Shown here: piece after piece, positions 34,143-44,050 of the stretch | How positions within the stretch are numbered: the stretch's first letter is position 1 | Layout of the letters: each line of letters opens with the position of its first letter | NCBI GenBank assembly: GCA_963734015.1 | Contig: CAVTFG010000024.1 | Coordinates: forward strand, 1-64,000 | From: JALZKA01 sp963734015 | GTDB taxonomy: Bacteria > Actinomycetota > Thermoleophilia > Solirubrobacterales > 70-9 | Direction of reading: 5' to 3' | DNA: 64,000 bases | The notes under the pieces: generated by a model | Told to the model about the DNA's origin: nothing | Seen by the model: only the letters and a program-made list of their open reading frames with translations | The model's database searches: none | Program-made: the position numbers and the translations under genes

Positions 34143-34615
34143 CTGCGGCGGCGGAAGACGTCGTCCACCAGCGACTCGACCCGGTCCAGGAACAGGATCC
34201 CGTCCAGGTGGTCCAGCTCGTGCTGAACCGCCCGGGCCTCGAACCCCCGGCACTCGACGGTGCCGCCGATGTGCTCGACGACGACGCGCGTCGCGCGCCG
34301 GACGTTGGCGGTGATGTCGGGCAGGCTGAGGCAGCCTTCGCGAGCGACGTCCGAGCCCTCGGCCTCCACGATCCTGGGGTTCGCCAGGACCAGCAGGCCG
34401 CTCGACGTCTCGGCCCTGGGATGCTCGGACACGTCCACCACGGCCAACCGGACGCCCAGCCCGAGCTGCGGGGCGGCGATCCCGACGCAGCGCTCATACG
34501 AGCCCATCGCGGCCAGGAGCTCAGCCGCCACGCCGTCCACCTCGTTGGCCTGCACCGGGACCGCGACCTGCTTGAGCGCCGGGTCGGGGTAGAGCAGGAC
34601 CGGGCGCGGGCTCAT
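34052..34615 (-). CDS. def: Peptide deformylase
   Basis: 187 aa. Motif 1 GIAAPQLG, motif 2 EGCLSLPD (Cys metal ligand) and motif 3 QHELDHLDG (HExxH) are intact. It removes the formyl group from nascent proteins. A C-terminal tail rich in Ser/Gly/Ala (from about 160) is not conserved in the family. Follows the ACT protein by 22 nt; not linked to fmt. Confidence 0.93.
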   Translation of the reverse strand: MSPRPVLLYPDPALKQVAVPVQANEVDGVAAELLAAMGSYERCVGIAAPQLGLGVRLAVVDVSEHPRAETSSGLLVLANPRIVEAEGSDVAREGCLSLPDITANVRRATRVVVEHIGGTVECRGFEARAVQHELDHLDGILFLDRVESLVDDVFRRRSYAESSSSAASSGGGEAGASLKDSPGGRIG

Positions 34616-34637
34616 CGCCTCGGCCGCGCCGGAAGAC

Positions 34638-35168
34638 CTAGAGCGCGTCGGAGTCGAGCTCGCGTAGCTTCACCTCGACGCCGAGCGCGTCGCCCGCACG
34701 CTCGAGCGCGGCGTCGACGTCATCGGCGGTCGCGTGGCCCAGGGCGATCTCGATGAGCATCACGTAGACCGGTTCCTCCGGCGTCCCGGCGAGCTTGGTC
34801 TCCAGGTCGGTGATGTCGACGCCGAGCCCGGCCAGGGCGGCGCTGACCGAGTGGACGATTCCCTTGCTGTCGGCTCCATAGACGCTCACGACGTGCGAGG
34901 GCGTGACCGGATCGGCGCCGGCTCCGACGGGCGAGACCGTGACGGCCTCGAGGCCGAGCTGGTCGCGCACCTCGCCGAGCCGGTCCGCCAACCGCTGCTG
35001 CTCCACGTCTTCGGGAACCTGGACGAGGAGCATCACCGCGAAGTGCCCGCGCAGGATCGACATCTGCGAGTCCTCGACGTTGCCGTCCAGCTCGAGCAGC
35101 GCGCCGCTCACGGCGGCGACGATGCCCGGCCGGTCCTGACCGATCGCGGTTACGGCGAACTGGGGCAC
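34638..35168 (-). CDS. Tandem ACT-domain protein (GcvR-like)
   Basis: 176 aa from a GTG. Two ACT domains: FAVTAIGQDRPGIVAAVSGALLELDGNVEDS and HVVSVYGADSKGIVHSVSAALAGLGVDITDLE. ACT domains bind amino acids; GcvR-type proteins regulate glycine cleavage genes, but here the ligand and target are unknown. First gene of a two-gene unit with def. Confidence 0.85.
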   Translation of the reverse strand: MPQFAVTAIGQDRPGIVAAVSGALLELDGNVEDSQMSILRGHFAVMLLVQVPEDVEQQRLADRLGEVRDQLGLEAVTVSPVGAGADPVTPSHVVSVYGADSKGIVHSVSAALAGLGVDITDLETKLAGTPEEPVYVMLIEIALGHATADDVDAALERAGDALGVEVKLRELDSDAL

Positions 35169-35175
35169 GACGCGA

Positions 35176-35181
35176 AGGCTA
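35176..35181 (-). promoter_or_regulatory. -10 hexamer TAGCCT, leaderless ACT-def unit
   Basis: TAGCCT on the minus strand is followed by exactly 7 nt and the GTG at 35168. Confidence 0.5.
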
Positions 35182-35196
35182 CCCGCGTACGGCGAC

Positions 35197-35202
35197 TAGG
35201 AT
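35197..35202 (+). promoter_or_regulatory. -10 hexamer TAGGAT for the membrane protein at 35212
   Basis: TAGGAT is followed by 9 nt and the TTG at 35212. Confidence 0.45.
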
Positions 35203-35211
35203 TCGCTCCTC

Positions 35212-36075
35212 TTGAGCCGCCAGCAGATCATCGAGCGCGAGTCGAGGCTCCGGCCCTGGGTCGCGGCCGCCTGCTTCATCCCCCTCGTCCTCTACATCAT
35301 CGCGCTCGCGATCGAATCCGGCGGGGGGATCGAGATCGGCGGGCTCGAGAGCGAGGAGCTCCGCTCGATCGACGAGAACTCGGGCGCGCTCCTGCTCGCG
35401 ACGATCGCGCGGTCACTCGCCTTCGCCGTGATGGCCGTCCCGCTGTTCTTCCTGTTCCGGGCCGCGCAGGCACGGAGCGACCGCATGCACCGGATGCTGA
35501 TCGGCCTCGTCATCATCGGCCCCGTGGTCCTGGCCGTCCAGGGCCTGATCACGTGGCAGGCGCAGACCGACGTCGCCTCCCAGTTTGTGGAGCAGGCACC
35601 GGGCGTCGGGGACATCTACTCGCTCGCCGAGAACCTGCGGGAGGAGTCGAGCGGGCTGCAGACGGCGGCGGGCTTGCTCCTGCCCGGGATGCTGGCGCTG
35701 ATCTTCTCGATGATCTATACGCCGCTCTGGGCGGTTCGCACCGGCCTCCTCACCCGCTTCTTCGGCACCTTCGGGATGGCGCTGGGCGCGTCGCTCCTGT
35801 TCATCCTCCAGGTCGCGCTGCTCGGGATCCTCTGCTGGCTCCTCTACTTCGGCATGCTGCTGCTGGGCCGCGTTCCGTCCGGCCGGCCACCGGCGTGGGA
35901 CGCCGGCGAGGCGGTTCCGTGGCAACCGCCGGGGCAGAAGGAGGAGCCGGCGGCGGCGGGAGCGGGCGGGGGCGTGATCGAGAGCGACGCGACCGAGATC
36001 CCCGGCGTTGCCGAGAATCCCAACGCCGCCCGTCGCGAGCGCGCGAAGCGCCGCAAGCGCAAGCGCCGTCAGTGA
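35212..36075 (+). CDS. Multi-span membrane protein of unknown function
   Basis: 287 aa from a TTG. About five hydrophobic segments (near 17-36, 65-85, 95-120, 150-180, 190-225) with an ordered extracellular loop (SGGGIEIGGLESEELRSID). The C-terminus is Ala/Glu-rich with a basic end (KRRKRKRRQ). No recognised domain. The stop TGA is the first triplet of a 51-bp tandem repeat. Confidence 0.6.
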   Translation: MSRQQIIERESRLRPWVAAACFIPLVLYIIALAIESGGGIEIGGLESEELRSIDENSGALLLATIARSLAFAVMAVPLFFLFRAAQARSDRMHRMLIGLVIIGPVVLAVQGLITWQAQTDVASQFVEQAPGVGDIYSLAENLREESSGLQTAAGLLLPGMLALIFSMIYTPLWAVRTGLLTRFFGTFGMALGASLLFILQVALLGILCWLLYFGMLLLGRVPSGRPPAWDAGEAVPWQPPGQKEEPAAAGAGGGVIESDATEIPGVAENPNAARRERAKRRKRKRRQ

Positions 36076-36323
36076 GGCGGAGCGAAGCGAAGCCGAGCCC
36101 CGCCGTTGTTGAGGCGGCTTATCTGAGGCGGAGCGAAGCGAAGCCGAGCCCCGCCGTTGTTGAGGCGGCTTATCTGAGGCGGAGCGAAGCGAAGCCGAGC
36201 CCCGCCGTTGTTGAGGCGGCTTATCTGAGGCGGAGCGAAGCGAAGCCGAGCCCCGCCGTTGTTGAGGCGGCTTATCTGAGGCGGAGCGAAGCGAAGCCGA
36301 GCCCCGCCGTTGTTGAGGCGGCT
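36073..36323. repeat. 51-bp tandem repeat, five copies
   Basis: Four full copies start at 36073, 36124, 36175 and 36226 and a fifth from 36277 lacks the last 4 nt. All are identical by eye. The array fills the gap from the stop codon of the upstream gene to 2 nt before the epimerase ATG. The unit length is a multiple of three, so frames stay open on both strands. Read on the minus strand each unit contains a hairpin CCGCC-TCAACAAC-GGCGG. A diverged copy lies at 40680. Confidence 0.93.
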
Positions 36324-36325
36324 GT

Positions 36326-37546
36326 ATGAAGGTCGCGGTCAGCGGGGCCGCGGGAGACTTCGGCACCGTCATCCTGCGACGGCTGTGCGCCGACGACCGG
36401 GTGGACGAGGTGGTGGGACTGGACGTCCGGCCACCCCGGATCGAGGACTCCAAGCTTCGCTTCGCAGACTGCGACGTCCGCTCCGAGCGGGTGGCGGAGC
36501 TCGTCGCCGGTTCCGACGCCGTGATCCACCTCGCGTTCATCCTGATCCCGGGACGGGACCGCGCCGAGTCCAGCTCCATCAACCAGGACGGGTCGCGGAA
36601 CGTGCTCGGGGCCTGTGCGGCAGGCGGCGTGCGGCGCCTCGTGGTCGCGTCGAGCCTGTCGGCCTACGGATCCCCCGACAAGGGGCTCGGCCCCGCCGTG
36701 GAGGGCGAGCTGCCGGCCGACCCGGACCGTCGGTTCTACTTCCGTGAGAAGGCGCAGGTCGAGCACATGCTCGACGCCTGGGAGACTGAGCACCCGGACG
36801 GCGAGCTGGTCATCACCCGGCTCCAGCCGGGATTCGTCTACGGGCCCGACTTCTCGAATCCCGCGCTGGCGATGATGGGCACGCCGCTGGCCGTCCTGCC
36901 CGACGACGACGGCCGCACGCACCTGATCCATCAGGACGACATCGCCCGCGCCTTCTGCGACGCGTGCTTCGCCGACCACCCAGGGCAGTTCCTCCTCGTA
37001 ACCGACGAGTCGATCGGCCAGGAGGACCTCGCCGAGCTCTCCGGCGGGCGCGTGGTTCGCTTGCCGGTACGCCCCGTCGAGGTCGCGCTCGACGCGGCCC
37101 ACGCCCTGCGGCTCTCCCCGGTTTCGGCCGACTGGGCGGTCTCGGGCGACCGCGAGGCCCGGCTCGGCCGGGCGCGAACGGAGCTGGGCTGGGAACCCTC
37201 GATGACCTCGCGCGAGTCCGCCCTGGTGCTCCTCGCGCAGCAGGGTCGCCGGCTCGCCTACGCCGACGGGCCGCCCAGGCACGACGTGGCCGAGCGCATG
37301 CTGGACGTGCCGACCGCCTGGATTCGCGATGCGGCAGCGCAGCTCCCCGGGCTCGCGGGCGTGGACCTCGACGCAACCCTCGCGGCGGCTCGAGCACGAG
37401 TGGATCGAGATACCGGGGCGAGCGGATCCATCTGGAGGTGCACGAGCCCCCGAATCCGCACGCGACGGTGGTCTTCGCCCACGGGCTGGGCGACCACGCC
37501 CGGCGCTCGACGCCGCTGGGCGGCGCGCTGGCCGACGCCGGGCTGA
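36326..37546 (+). CDS. NAD-dependent epimerase/dehydratase family protein (extended SDR)
   Basis: 406 aa as an open frame; the recognisable part ends near residue 340. N-terminal VAVSGAAGDFGTVILRRL (dinucleotide motif G-x-x-G-x-x-G). The active-site YxxxK is represented by YFREK, and a Ser-rich SSLSAYGS precedes it. The end after DVDRDTG is antisense-like and overlaps the following lipase gene, so the natural end is uncertain. Immediately downstream of the tandem repeat. Substrate unknown. Confidence 0.75.
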   Translation: MKVAVSGAAGDFGTVILRRLCADDRVDEVVGLDVRPPRIEDSKLRFADCDVRSERVAELVAGSDAVIHLAFILIPGRDRAESSSINQDGSRNVLGACAAGGVRRLVVASSLSAYGSPDKGLGPAVEGELPADPDRRFYFREKAQVEHMLDAWETEHPDGELVITRLQPGFVYGPDFSNPALAMMGTPLAVLPDDDGRTHLIHQDDIARAFCDACFADHPGQFLLVTDESIGQEDLAELSGGRVVRLPVRPVEVALDAAHALRLSPVSADWAVSGDREARLGRARTELGWEPSMTSRESALVLLAQQGRRLAYADGPPRHDVAERMLDVPTAWIRDAAAQLPGLAGVDLDATLAAARARVDRDTGASGSIWRCTSPRIRTRRWSSPTGWATTPGARRRWAARWPTPG

Positions 37547-38247
37547 ACGCCATCCTGATCGACCGCCGAGGGCACGGGATCTCCGAGGGCCGGCGCGGGG
37601 ACGCAACGCTGGAAGCGGATCTAGGGGTGATCGAACAGACGATCGCGCATGCCCGCCGCCGCTTCGGCGGACCGGTCGTGCTGATGGGCGACTCGCTCGG
37701 CGGGATCATGACCTGGTATCTGCTGACCCGTGAGCCCGACATCGAGGCCGCCGTCTGCCACTGCATCAGCCACCCGGACGTTCACCACGATCCGGCGATG
37801 CGCTGGAAGGCTCCGCTCACGCGGGCACTCGCGCGAGTGACTCCGACCGCACCGATGCCCGTCGAGCGGATTGCCGACTACAGCCAGGTCGCGCTCGAGC
37901 CGCTGACCAACCGCTACTTCACCGAGCGCTCGGACCGTCTCTTCAACTTCCGGATCACGCTGCGAGCGGCCGCGAGCTATCTGGCGTTCGAGCCGCGGAT
38001 CCCCTGGGAGCAGGTGACGACCCCGGTCCTGGTCACGATCGGCGACGACGACCGCATGGTCTCGCGCAGGTTCACCGAGCGCTGCCTGGACCACGCGCGC
38101 ACGCCGCGGACGACCTTCATGCCGCTGGCGGGCATGGGGCACCAGCTCTACCTCGACCACCTCGCCGAGGCGTTGCCCCCGACCTTGGAGTGGATCGAGC
38201 GCGCGATCGCCGGCCAGCCGGTGCCCGCGGAGGGGGCGGCGGGATGA
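37438..38247 (+). CDS. Alpha/beta hydrolase, monoacylglycerol lipase-like
   Basis: 269 aa from the GTG at 37438. Triad: GDSLGG (Ser), GDDDRMV (Asp) and GMGHQLYLD (His), with the HGLGDHARR motif of the lysophospholipase/monoglyceride lipase group. Upstream, another frame reads ...LEHEWIEIPG, which would join as EIPGERIHLEVHEPP if one G of the G4 run at 37415-37418 were removed. The true start may therefore lie upstream, for example the ATG at 37329. It overlaps the downstream DUF gene by 4 nt. Confidence 0.75.
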   Translation: MHEPPNPHATVVFAHGLGDHARRSTPLGGALADAGLNAILIDRRGHGISEGRRGDATLEADLGVIEQTIAHARRRFGGPVVLMGDSLGGIMTWYLLTREPDIEAAVCHCISHPDVHHDPAMRWKAPLTRALARVTPTAPMPVERIADYSQVALEPLTNRYFTERSDRLFNFRITLRAAASYLAFEPRIPWEQVTTPVLVTIGDDDRMVSRRFTERCLDHARTPRTTFMPLAGMGHQLYLDHLAEALPPTLEWIERAIAGQPVPAEGAAG

Positions 38248-38658
38248 TCGATCGCCGCCGTCTCGAGTTCCGCGCCGTCCTCTACGTGCTCGGCGGAATC
38301 CAGCTCCTGAACGGGATCTGGATCACGCTCTCGCCGACCTCGTTCTACGACGACTTCCCGCTCGGGCGCGGCTGGGTCGAGGCTCTCCCGTCGTACAACG
38401 AGCATCTGATGAGGGACGTGGGCGGCCTGTTCATGGCCACCGGGCTGGTGCTCGTCGTGGCCGGACTCTGGCTCGAGCGGCGCGTCGTCATGCTCGCGCT
38501 CGGGTCGTACCTCCTGTTCGCGATCCCGCACACGGTCTACCACCTCCTGAACCTGGAGCCGTACGGGACCGGGGACGCGATCGGCAACGTGATCGCCCTC
38601 GGCGCGACGGTGGTGCTGCCGGTGTACCTGGTCGTGCTGCTGGCGCGCGAGGGCGCGG

Positions 38659-38687
<29 letters not shown>
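38244..38687 (+). CDS. Small four-span membrane protein
   Basis: 147 aa, starting with ATGA overlap. Four hydrophobic stretches (about 10-30, 55-80, 82-105, 112-132) with FYDDFPLGRGWVEALPSYNEHLMRD between helices 1 and 2, reminiscent of DUF4345-like proteins. Convergent with acs; the ends overlap by 29 nt. No function known. Confidence 0.6.
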
Positions 38688-40629
<1,942 letters not shown>

Positions 40630-40679
40630 GCTCCTCCTAACGTCGCCGTGGACTGGCTCGGATCCTATGGCTCCGACAC

Positions 40680-40713
40680 AAGCCGGCTCAACAACGCCGG
40701 TGGTCGGCTTCGC
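40680..40713. repeat. Diverged copy of the 51-bp repeat
   Basis: On the plus strand this matches the reverse strand of the 36073 repeat at 30 of 34 positions (AAGCCG-CTCAACAACG core). Two of the changes convert stem CCGCC/GGCGG to CCGGC/GCCGG while the 8-nt loop TCAACAAC is unchanged, so the hairpin is preserved. It lies between divergent acs and the trypsin-like gene. Confidence 0.6.
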
Positions 40714-40733
40714 CCTTTGGGCTACGCCTCCCT

Positions 40734-40739
40734 TACCCT
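40734..40739 (+). promoter_or_regulatory. -10 hexamer TACCCT, leaderless trypsin-like start
   Basis: TACCCT is followed by exactly 7 nt and the GTG at 40747. Confidence 0.5.
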
Positions 40740-40746
40740 CTCGCGG

Positions 40747-41696
40747 GTGAGCCATGCGTGCAGGGCATTGGCGCGCCTCGTGGCGCTGACGGCCGCGGCT
40801 CTGGTCGCGGTTCCGGCCGGTGCTGAGGCGGAAGCGATCGCAAGCAGGTCCCTGGACGAGACCACGCGCGACGTCCGCGAGTACTGGACGCCCGACCGGA
40901 TGGCGAGCGCAAGGCCCGCGTCCGAGCTGCTGGCGGGGATCCCGCCTCCAAGCGATCTCCTTGGCGGCCTGCTGGGCGGCGGCTCGCCCGCCGCGCGCTC
41001 GCGCGCGCGCCCCGTGGCGAACCCGGGCGCTCGGCCCTACCGGACCCACGGCAAGGTGTTCTTCCACCTTCCGAGCGGCAACTACGTCTGCTCGGGAACC
41101 GTCGTGCGCGCCCGGAACAAGCGGTTGGTGGTCACGGCCGGCCACTGCGTGTTCGGCGACGGCGCCTTCGCCGACAACTGGATGTTCGTCCCCGGCAAGG
41201 ACGGGGGCAGGGAGCCGTTCGGACGCTGGTCGGCGGCCAAGCTCGCCGCGCCCGGCCTCTGGCAGGCGGGCGAGGACATCCGCTACGACGTCGGGATGGC
41301 GACGATCCGCAAGCGCGGAGGGCGCCGCCTGCAGAAGGTCGTCGGAGCGCGGGGCATCGCCTTCAACAAGGGCCGCAACCTCCACTTCGACGCGTTCGGG
41401 TACCCGGCGGAACCGCCGTTCGACGGCACCCGGCTCTGGCGCTGCGACTCCCGCGCGCAGGGCCGCTGACAACGGCGTGCCATCGCCCAGGCCGACCCGG
41501 ATCGACTGCGACATGACCGGCGGCTCGAGCGGCGGCGGTTGGGTGATCGGCGGGCACCGCGTCAACTCCGTGGTCTCCTACGGGTACGAGTGCACGCTGC
41601 CCTTGCGTCTGTGGCGACTCCGAGGCCGGCAAGCTCTTCGGCCCGTACTTCGGGCCGGCGATCGAGCGGCTCTACCGCACTCAGCGCCGTTTCTAG
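40747..41696 (+). CDS. Secreted trypsin-like serine protease, two frame breaks
   Basis: About 315 aa when joined. Signal peptide (LVALTAAALVAVPAGAEAEA). Trypsin-fold motifs: VVTAGHCVFG (His), RYDVGMATI (Asp) and DMTGGSSGGGW (Ser). The chain passes through three frames: extra bases at the G run 41460-41462 and the C run 41600-41602 separate the pieces, and removing one from each gives a continuous chain ending CGDSEAGKLFGPYFGPAIERLYRTQRRF. If real breaks, the gene is dead; the perfect joins suggest sequencing error. Confidence 0.75.
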
Positions 41697-43288
41697 GCCG
41701 TCGCGACGCGCTTGCGGTGGGCGCGGATCTCGCTGAGGATCCGCTCGAGACGCGGCTCGGTCGAGGAGTCGACGTGCTTCATGGCCGCGGCCACCGCCGG
41801 GTGGACGCCCGCGATCCGCTCGTGCATCGCCTGCGCGACGGCGCGATAGGTGGGGTGTCCCTCGCGGCCCGAGCGGAGCTCGCAGAGGTGCATCGCCTCG
41901 CGGGCGTTGAGATCGAGCACGTAGCGGATCCGGTAGCCGAGGCAGAGGGCGTACGGGGCGGCCTCCACCAGCCCGGCGGCCTCGAGCCGGCCGAACTCGG
42001 CCCGCGAGGCCTCGAGGCCGTGGCGGTAGGCGTCGCCCGCTCCGGCGTCCTCGACCTCCTCGGGCACGCCGGCGCCGAGATCGGGACCCAGGCGCTGCCA
42101 CTGGCAGGTCAGCATCCGGTGGCGCTGCAGGTCGCGGAACCCGCCGTAGTCGGAAACGATCTCGAACCGGTACCGGATCGCCTCCCATCCGCGCCCCGGG
42201 CGGTGGCGGCGGTTGGCGCGCTCGCCGACGAGCTCGCCGATCAGCTCCGCGCGCTCGATCGGGTCGAGCGCGTCGACCCGGCCGCGGATCTCGGCGTCGC
42301 TTGCGCCCGACGACTCGTACAGCGAGGCGGCGAGCAGGTCGGCCTCGCTGCCATCGACATGCACGAGCTCGACCGAGGGCACGTCCGCCGGCTCGCGCCG
42401 GTCGAGGCCGAGGCGGGCGACCGCGCGCTCCGTGGTCTCGCGGCGGTCACTCAGGTAGGCGATCCACTCGCCCCCACGGTCCGGCCGCTCGACCCGCGCG
42501 ACGAAGCTGGGGATCACCTGCTGGAGCTCGGCGAGGATCATCTCGCCGAAGGCCCGCGCCTCGGGCAGGGGCGAGGCGAAGAGCCGCAGCAGCAGCTGCT
42601 CGTAGGCCTGGCCTGAGGCGAAGATGCCGACGTGGCTGAGCGTGGAGGCGGGGAGGAGGCCGCGCATCAGGTCGAGTGCCTTGGCGCGGATGGAGCTGCG
42701 CCAGGCGCGCTCCGGCTCGTCCCCGCGTGGCCAGCGATCCTCCGCCCAGGCGAGCACCTGCTCGAGCCCGGAGGAGTAGTCGCGGAACAGCGAGTCCATC
42801 GTCGCGGCGTACTCGGGGCCGAGATCGGAATCCGCGTAGTACCGGTAGGCGCCCCCGGGCTCGACCGGCTGGTCGTAGGCGATGTAGCGGGTGGACTGCT
42901 CCAGGTAGGCGGCCAGACGCCCGCGCTGGAGCACCTTGGTGAGGATGTTCGAGACCCATTCGCACCCCAGATGCGCGCCGCCCACCTGGGCGATCGAGTC
43001 GTCTCCGAAGCCCACGAAGATCCGCTCGTAGAGGCCCGCGGCTCGCTCGCCCTCAGCCCCGTCGAAGGGCCGGTCGGCGCCGGGCATCTCGGCGGCGAAC
43101 TCGTCCAGGTAGAGGCGGCGGAGCGTGCCTCCCCAGCGCGAATACCGGGCGAACAGTGCGCCCTTGACGGTCTCCGGCAGGTTCGTAAGGGCGAAGACCG
43201 GGCGGTCGAGATTGGTGAAATGCGGGGCGAGCAGCGCCCGCTCCTCCTCTGTGAATGCCTCGACCGGGTAGCGCACGGGGACGGCCAT
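41693..43288 (-). CDS. Tandem ThyX-like (FAD-dependent thymidylate synthase family) protein
   Basis: 531 aa, about twice the usual ThyX length. The N-terminal half carries RGRLAAYLEQSTRYIAYD (compare the ThyX site RHRxxSxNxxSxRY). The C-terminal half carries DLQRHRMLTCQWQRLG. Each half keeps only part of the motif, so catalysis is uncertain and this may not replace ThyX. Also seen are a repeated YERxxxGxxSIAQxGGAH-type pattern and the end REAMHLCELRSGREGHPTYR. The ATG at 43288 is the first good start. Confidence 0.65.
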   Translation of the reverse strand: MAVPVRYPVEAFTEEERALLAPHFTNLDRPVFALTNLPETVKGALFARYSRWGGTLRRLYLDEFAAEMPGADRPFDGAEGERAAGLYERIFVGFGDDSIAQVGGAHLGCEWVSNILTKVLQRGRLAAYLEQSTRYIAYDQPVEPGGAYRYYADSDLGPEYAATMDSLFRDYSSGLEQVLAWAEDRWPRGDEPERAWRSSIRAKALDLMRGLLPASTLSHVGIFASGQAYEQLLLRLFASPLPEARAFGEMILAELQQVIPSFVARVERPDRGGEWIAYLSDRRETTERAVARLGLDRREPADVPSVELVHVDGSEADLLAASLYESSGASDAEIRGRVDALDPIERAELIGELVGERANRRHRPGRGWEAIRYRFEIVSDYGGFRDLQRHRMLTCQWQRLGPDLGAGVPEEVEDAGAGDAYRHGLEASRAEFGRLEAAGLVEAAPYALCLGYRIRYVLDLNAREAMHLCELRSGREGHPTYRAVAQAMHERIAGVHPAVAAAMKHVDSSTEPRLERILSEIRAHRKRVATA

Positions 43289-43356
43289 CCTAGAGAGCGC
43301 ACCGGCGGGCGTCCGACGCCTGCCGTCGGGCGGATGTACTTAGATCCCGGTATCGA

Positions 43357-44028
43357 GTGAACAACGGGAAGGCAAACCAGGGGGCCTTCGGAGCGATCGC
43401 CGGCGAGGAGCTGCGCCGGCTCGGGCGGTTCGCCGGAGTCCTGCTGATGGCAGGGGCGCTCATCTCGTTCCCCGCGGGCGTGGTCCTCGAGCCGGCGCCG
43501 GAAGCGCCGGCCCATCTGATCGGACTGGCCACCCTCCTGACGGGGATCGCTGCGTTCTTCGCCCCTTGGGACCGGATGTCCGCCAACTGGCTCCACCTCG
43601 GGCTGATCGTCTCGACACTCGAGATCGCGGCAGGGGTTGCGGTGTTCAGTGACGACTTCGCGTTCTTCTACGTCATCGTCGGGATGTACGCCGCCTACGT
43701 GATCCGCGACCGCTCGGTGCTGGTCGCCTACATGGTGTTCTTCGCCGCAGCGCTGCTCGCGCCGCTCGTCTACTCGGACGACGACCTGAGCGACCAGGTG
43801 CACCACATCCTGATCGTGATCCCGGTGTTCGCGATCGCGGTGTTCATCGTTCGCTACCTCCGTGACACGCTCGAGCTGCGCGAGCGCGAGTACCGGCATT
43901 TCGCCTTCGAGGCGGTGTCTCTGGCGGAGCGGATCAGGGGCCGTCCCGACGGTGGCCTGGAAGGAGACCTCGAGGAGCGCTTCGGCCGTCTCGCCGAAGG
44001 GGAGCAAGGGACCCGTCCCCGCGGTTGA
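43357..44028 (+). CDS. Multi-span membrane protein of unknown function
   Basis: 223 aa from a GTG at 43357. Six hydrophobic segments across residues 25-165 (GVLLMAGALISF..., LLTGIAAFFAPW, LGLIVSTLEIAAGVAVF, FFYVIVGMYAAYVI, LVAYMVFFAAALLAPLV, ILIVIPVFAIAVFIV), then a charged coil. The layout resembles the membrane half of MASE-like signalling sensors, but no GGDEF or kinase domain follows. Convergent with nuoN, 22 nt apart. Confidence 0.55.
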   Translation: MNNGKANQGAFGAIAGEELRRLGRFAGVLLMAGALISFPAGVVLEPAPEAPAHLIGLATLLTGIAAFFAPWDRMSANWLHLGLIVSTLEIAAGVAVFSDDFAFFYVIVGMYAAYVIRDRSVLVAYMVFFAAALLAPLVYSDDDLSDQVHHILIVIPVFAIAVFIVRYLRDTLELREREYRHFAFEAVSLAERIRGRPDGGLEGDLEERFGRLAEGEQGTRPRG

Positions 44029-44050
44029 AGCTCGCGGTCCGGCAGGGCCG

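Noticed and set aside
36073..36323. Tandem repeat as a CRISPR array
   Set aside because: Copies are directly adjacent with no spacers and no cas genes are near.
34734..36329. Long plus-strand frame ending in the repeat peptide RRSEAKPSPAVVEAAYL
   Set aside because: It runs antisense through the ACT gene and out of frame through the membrane protein; the repeat is merely stop-free.
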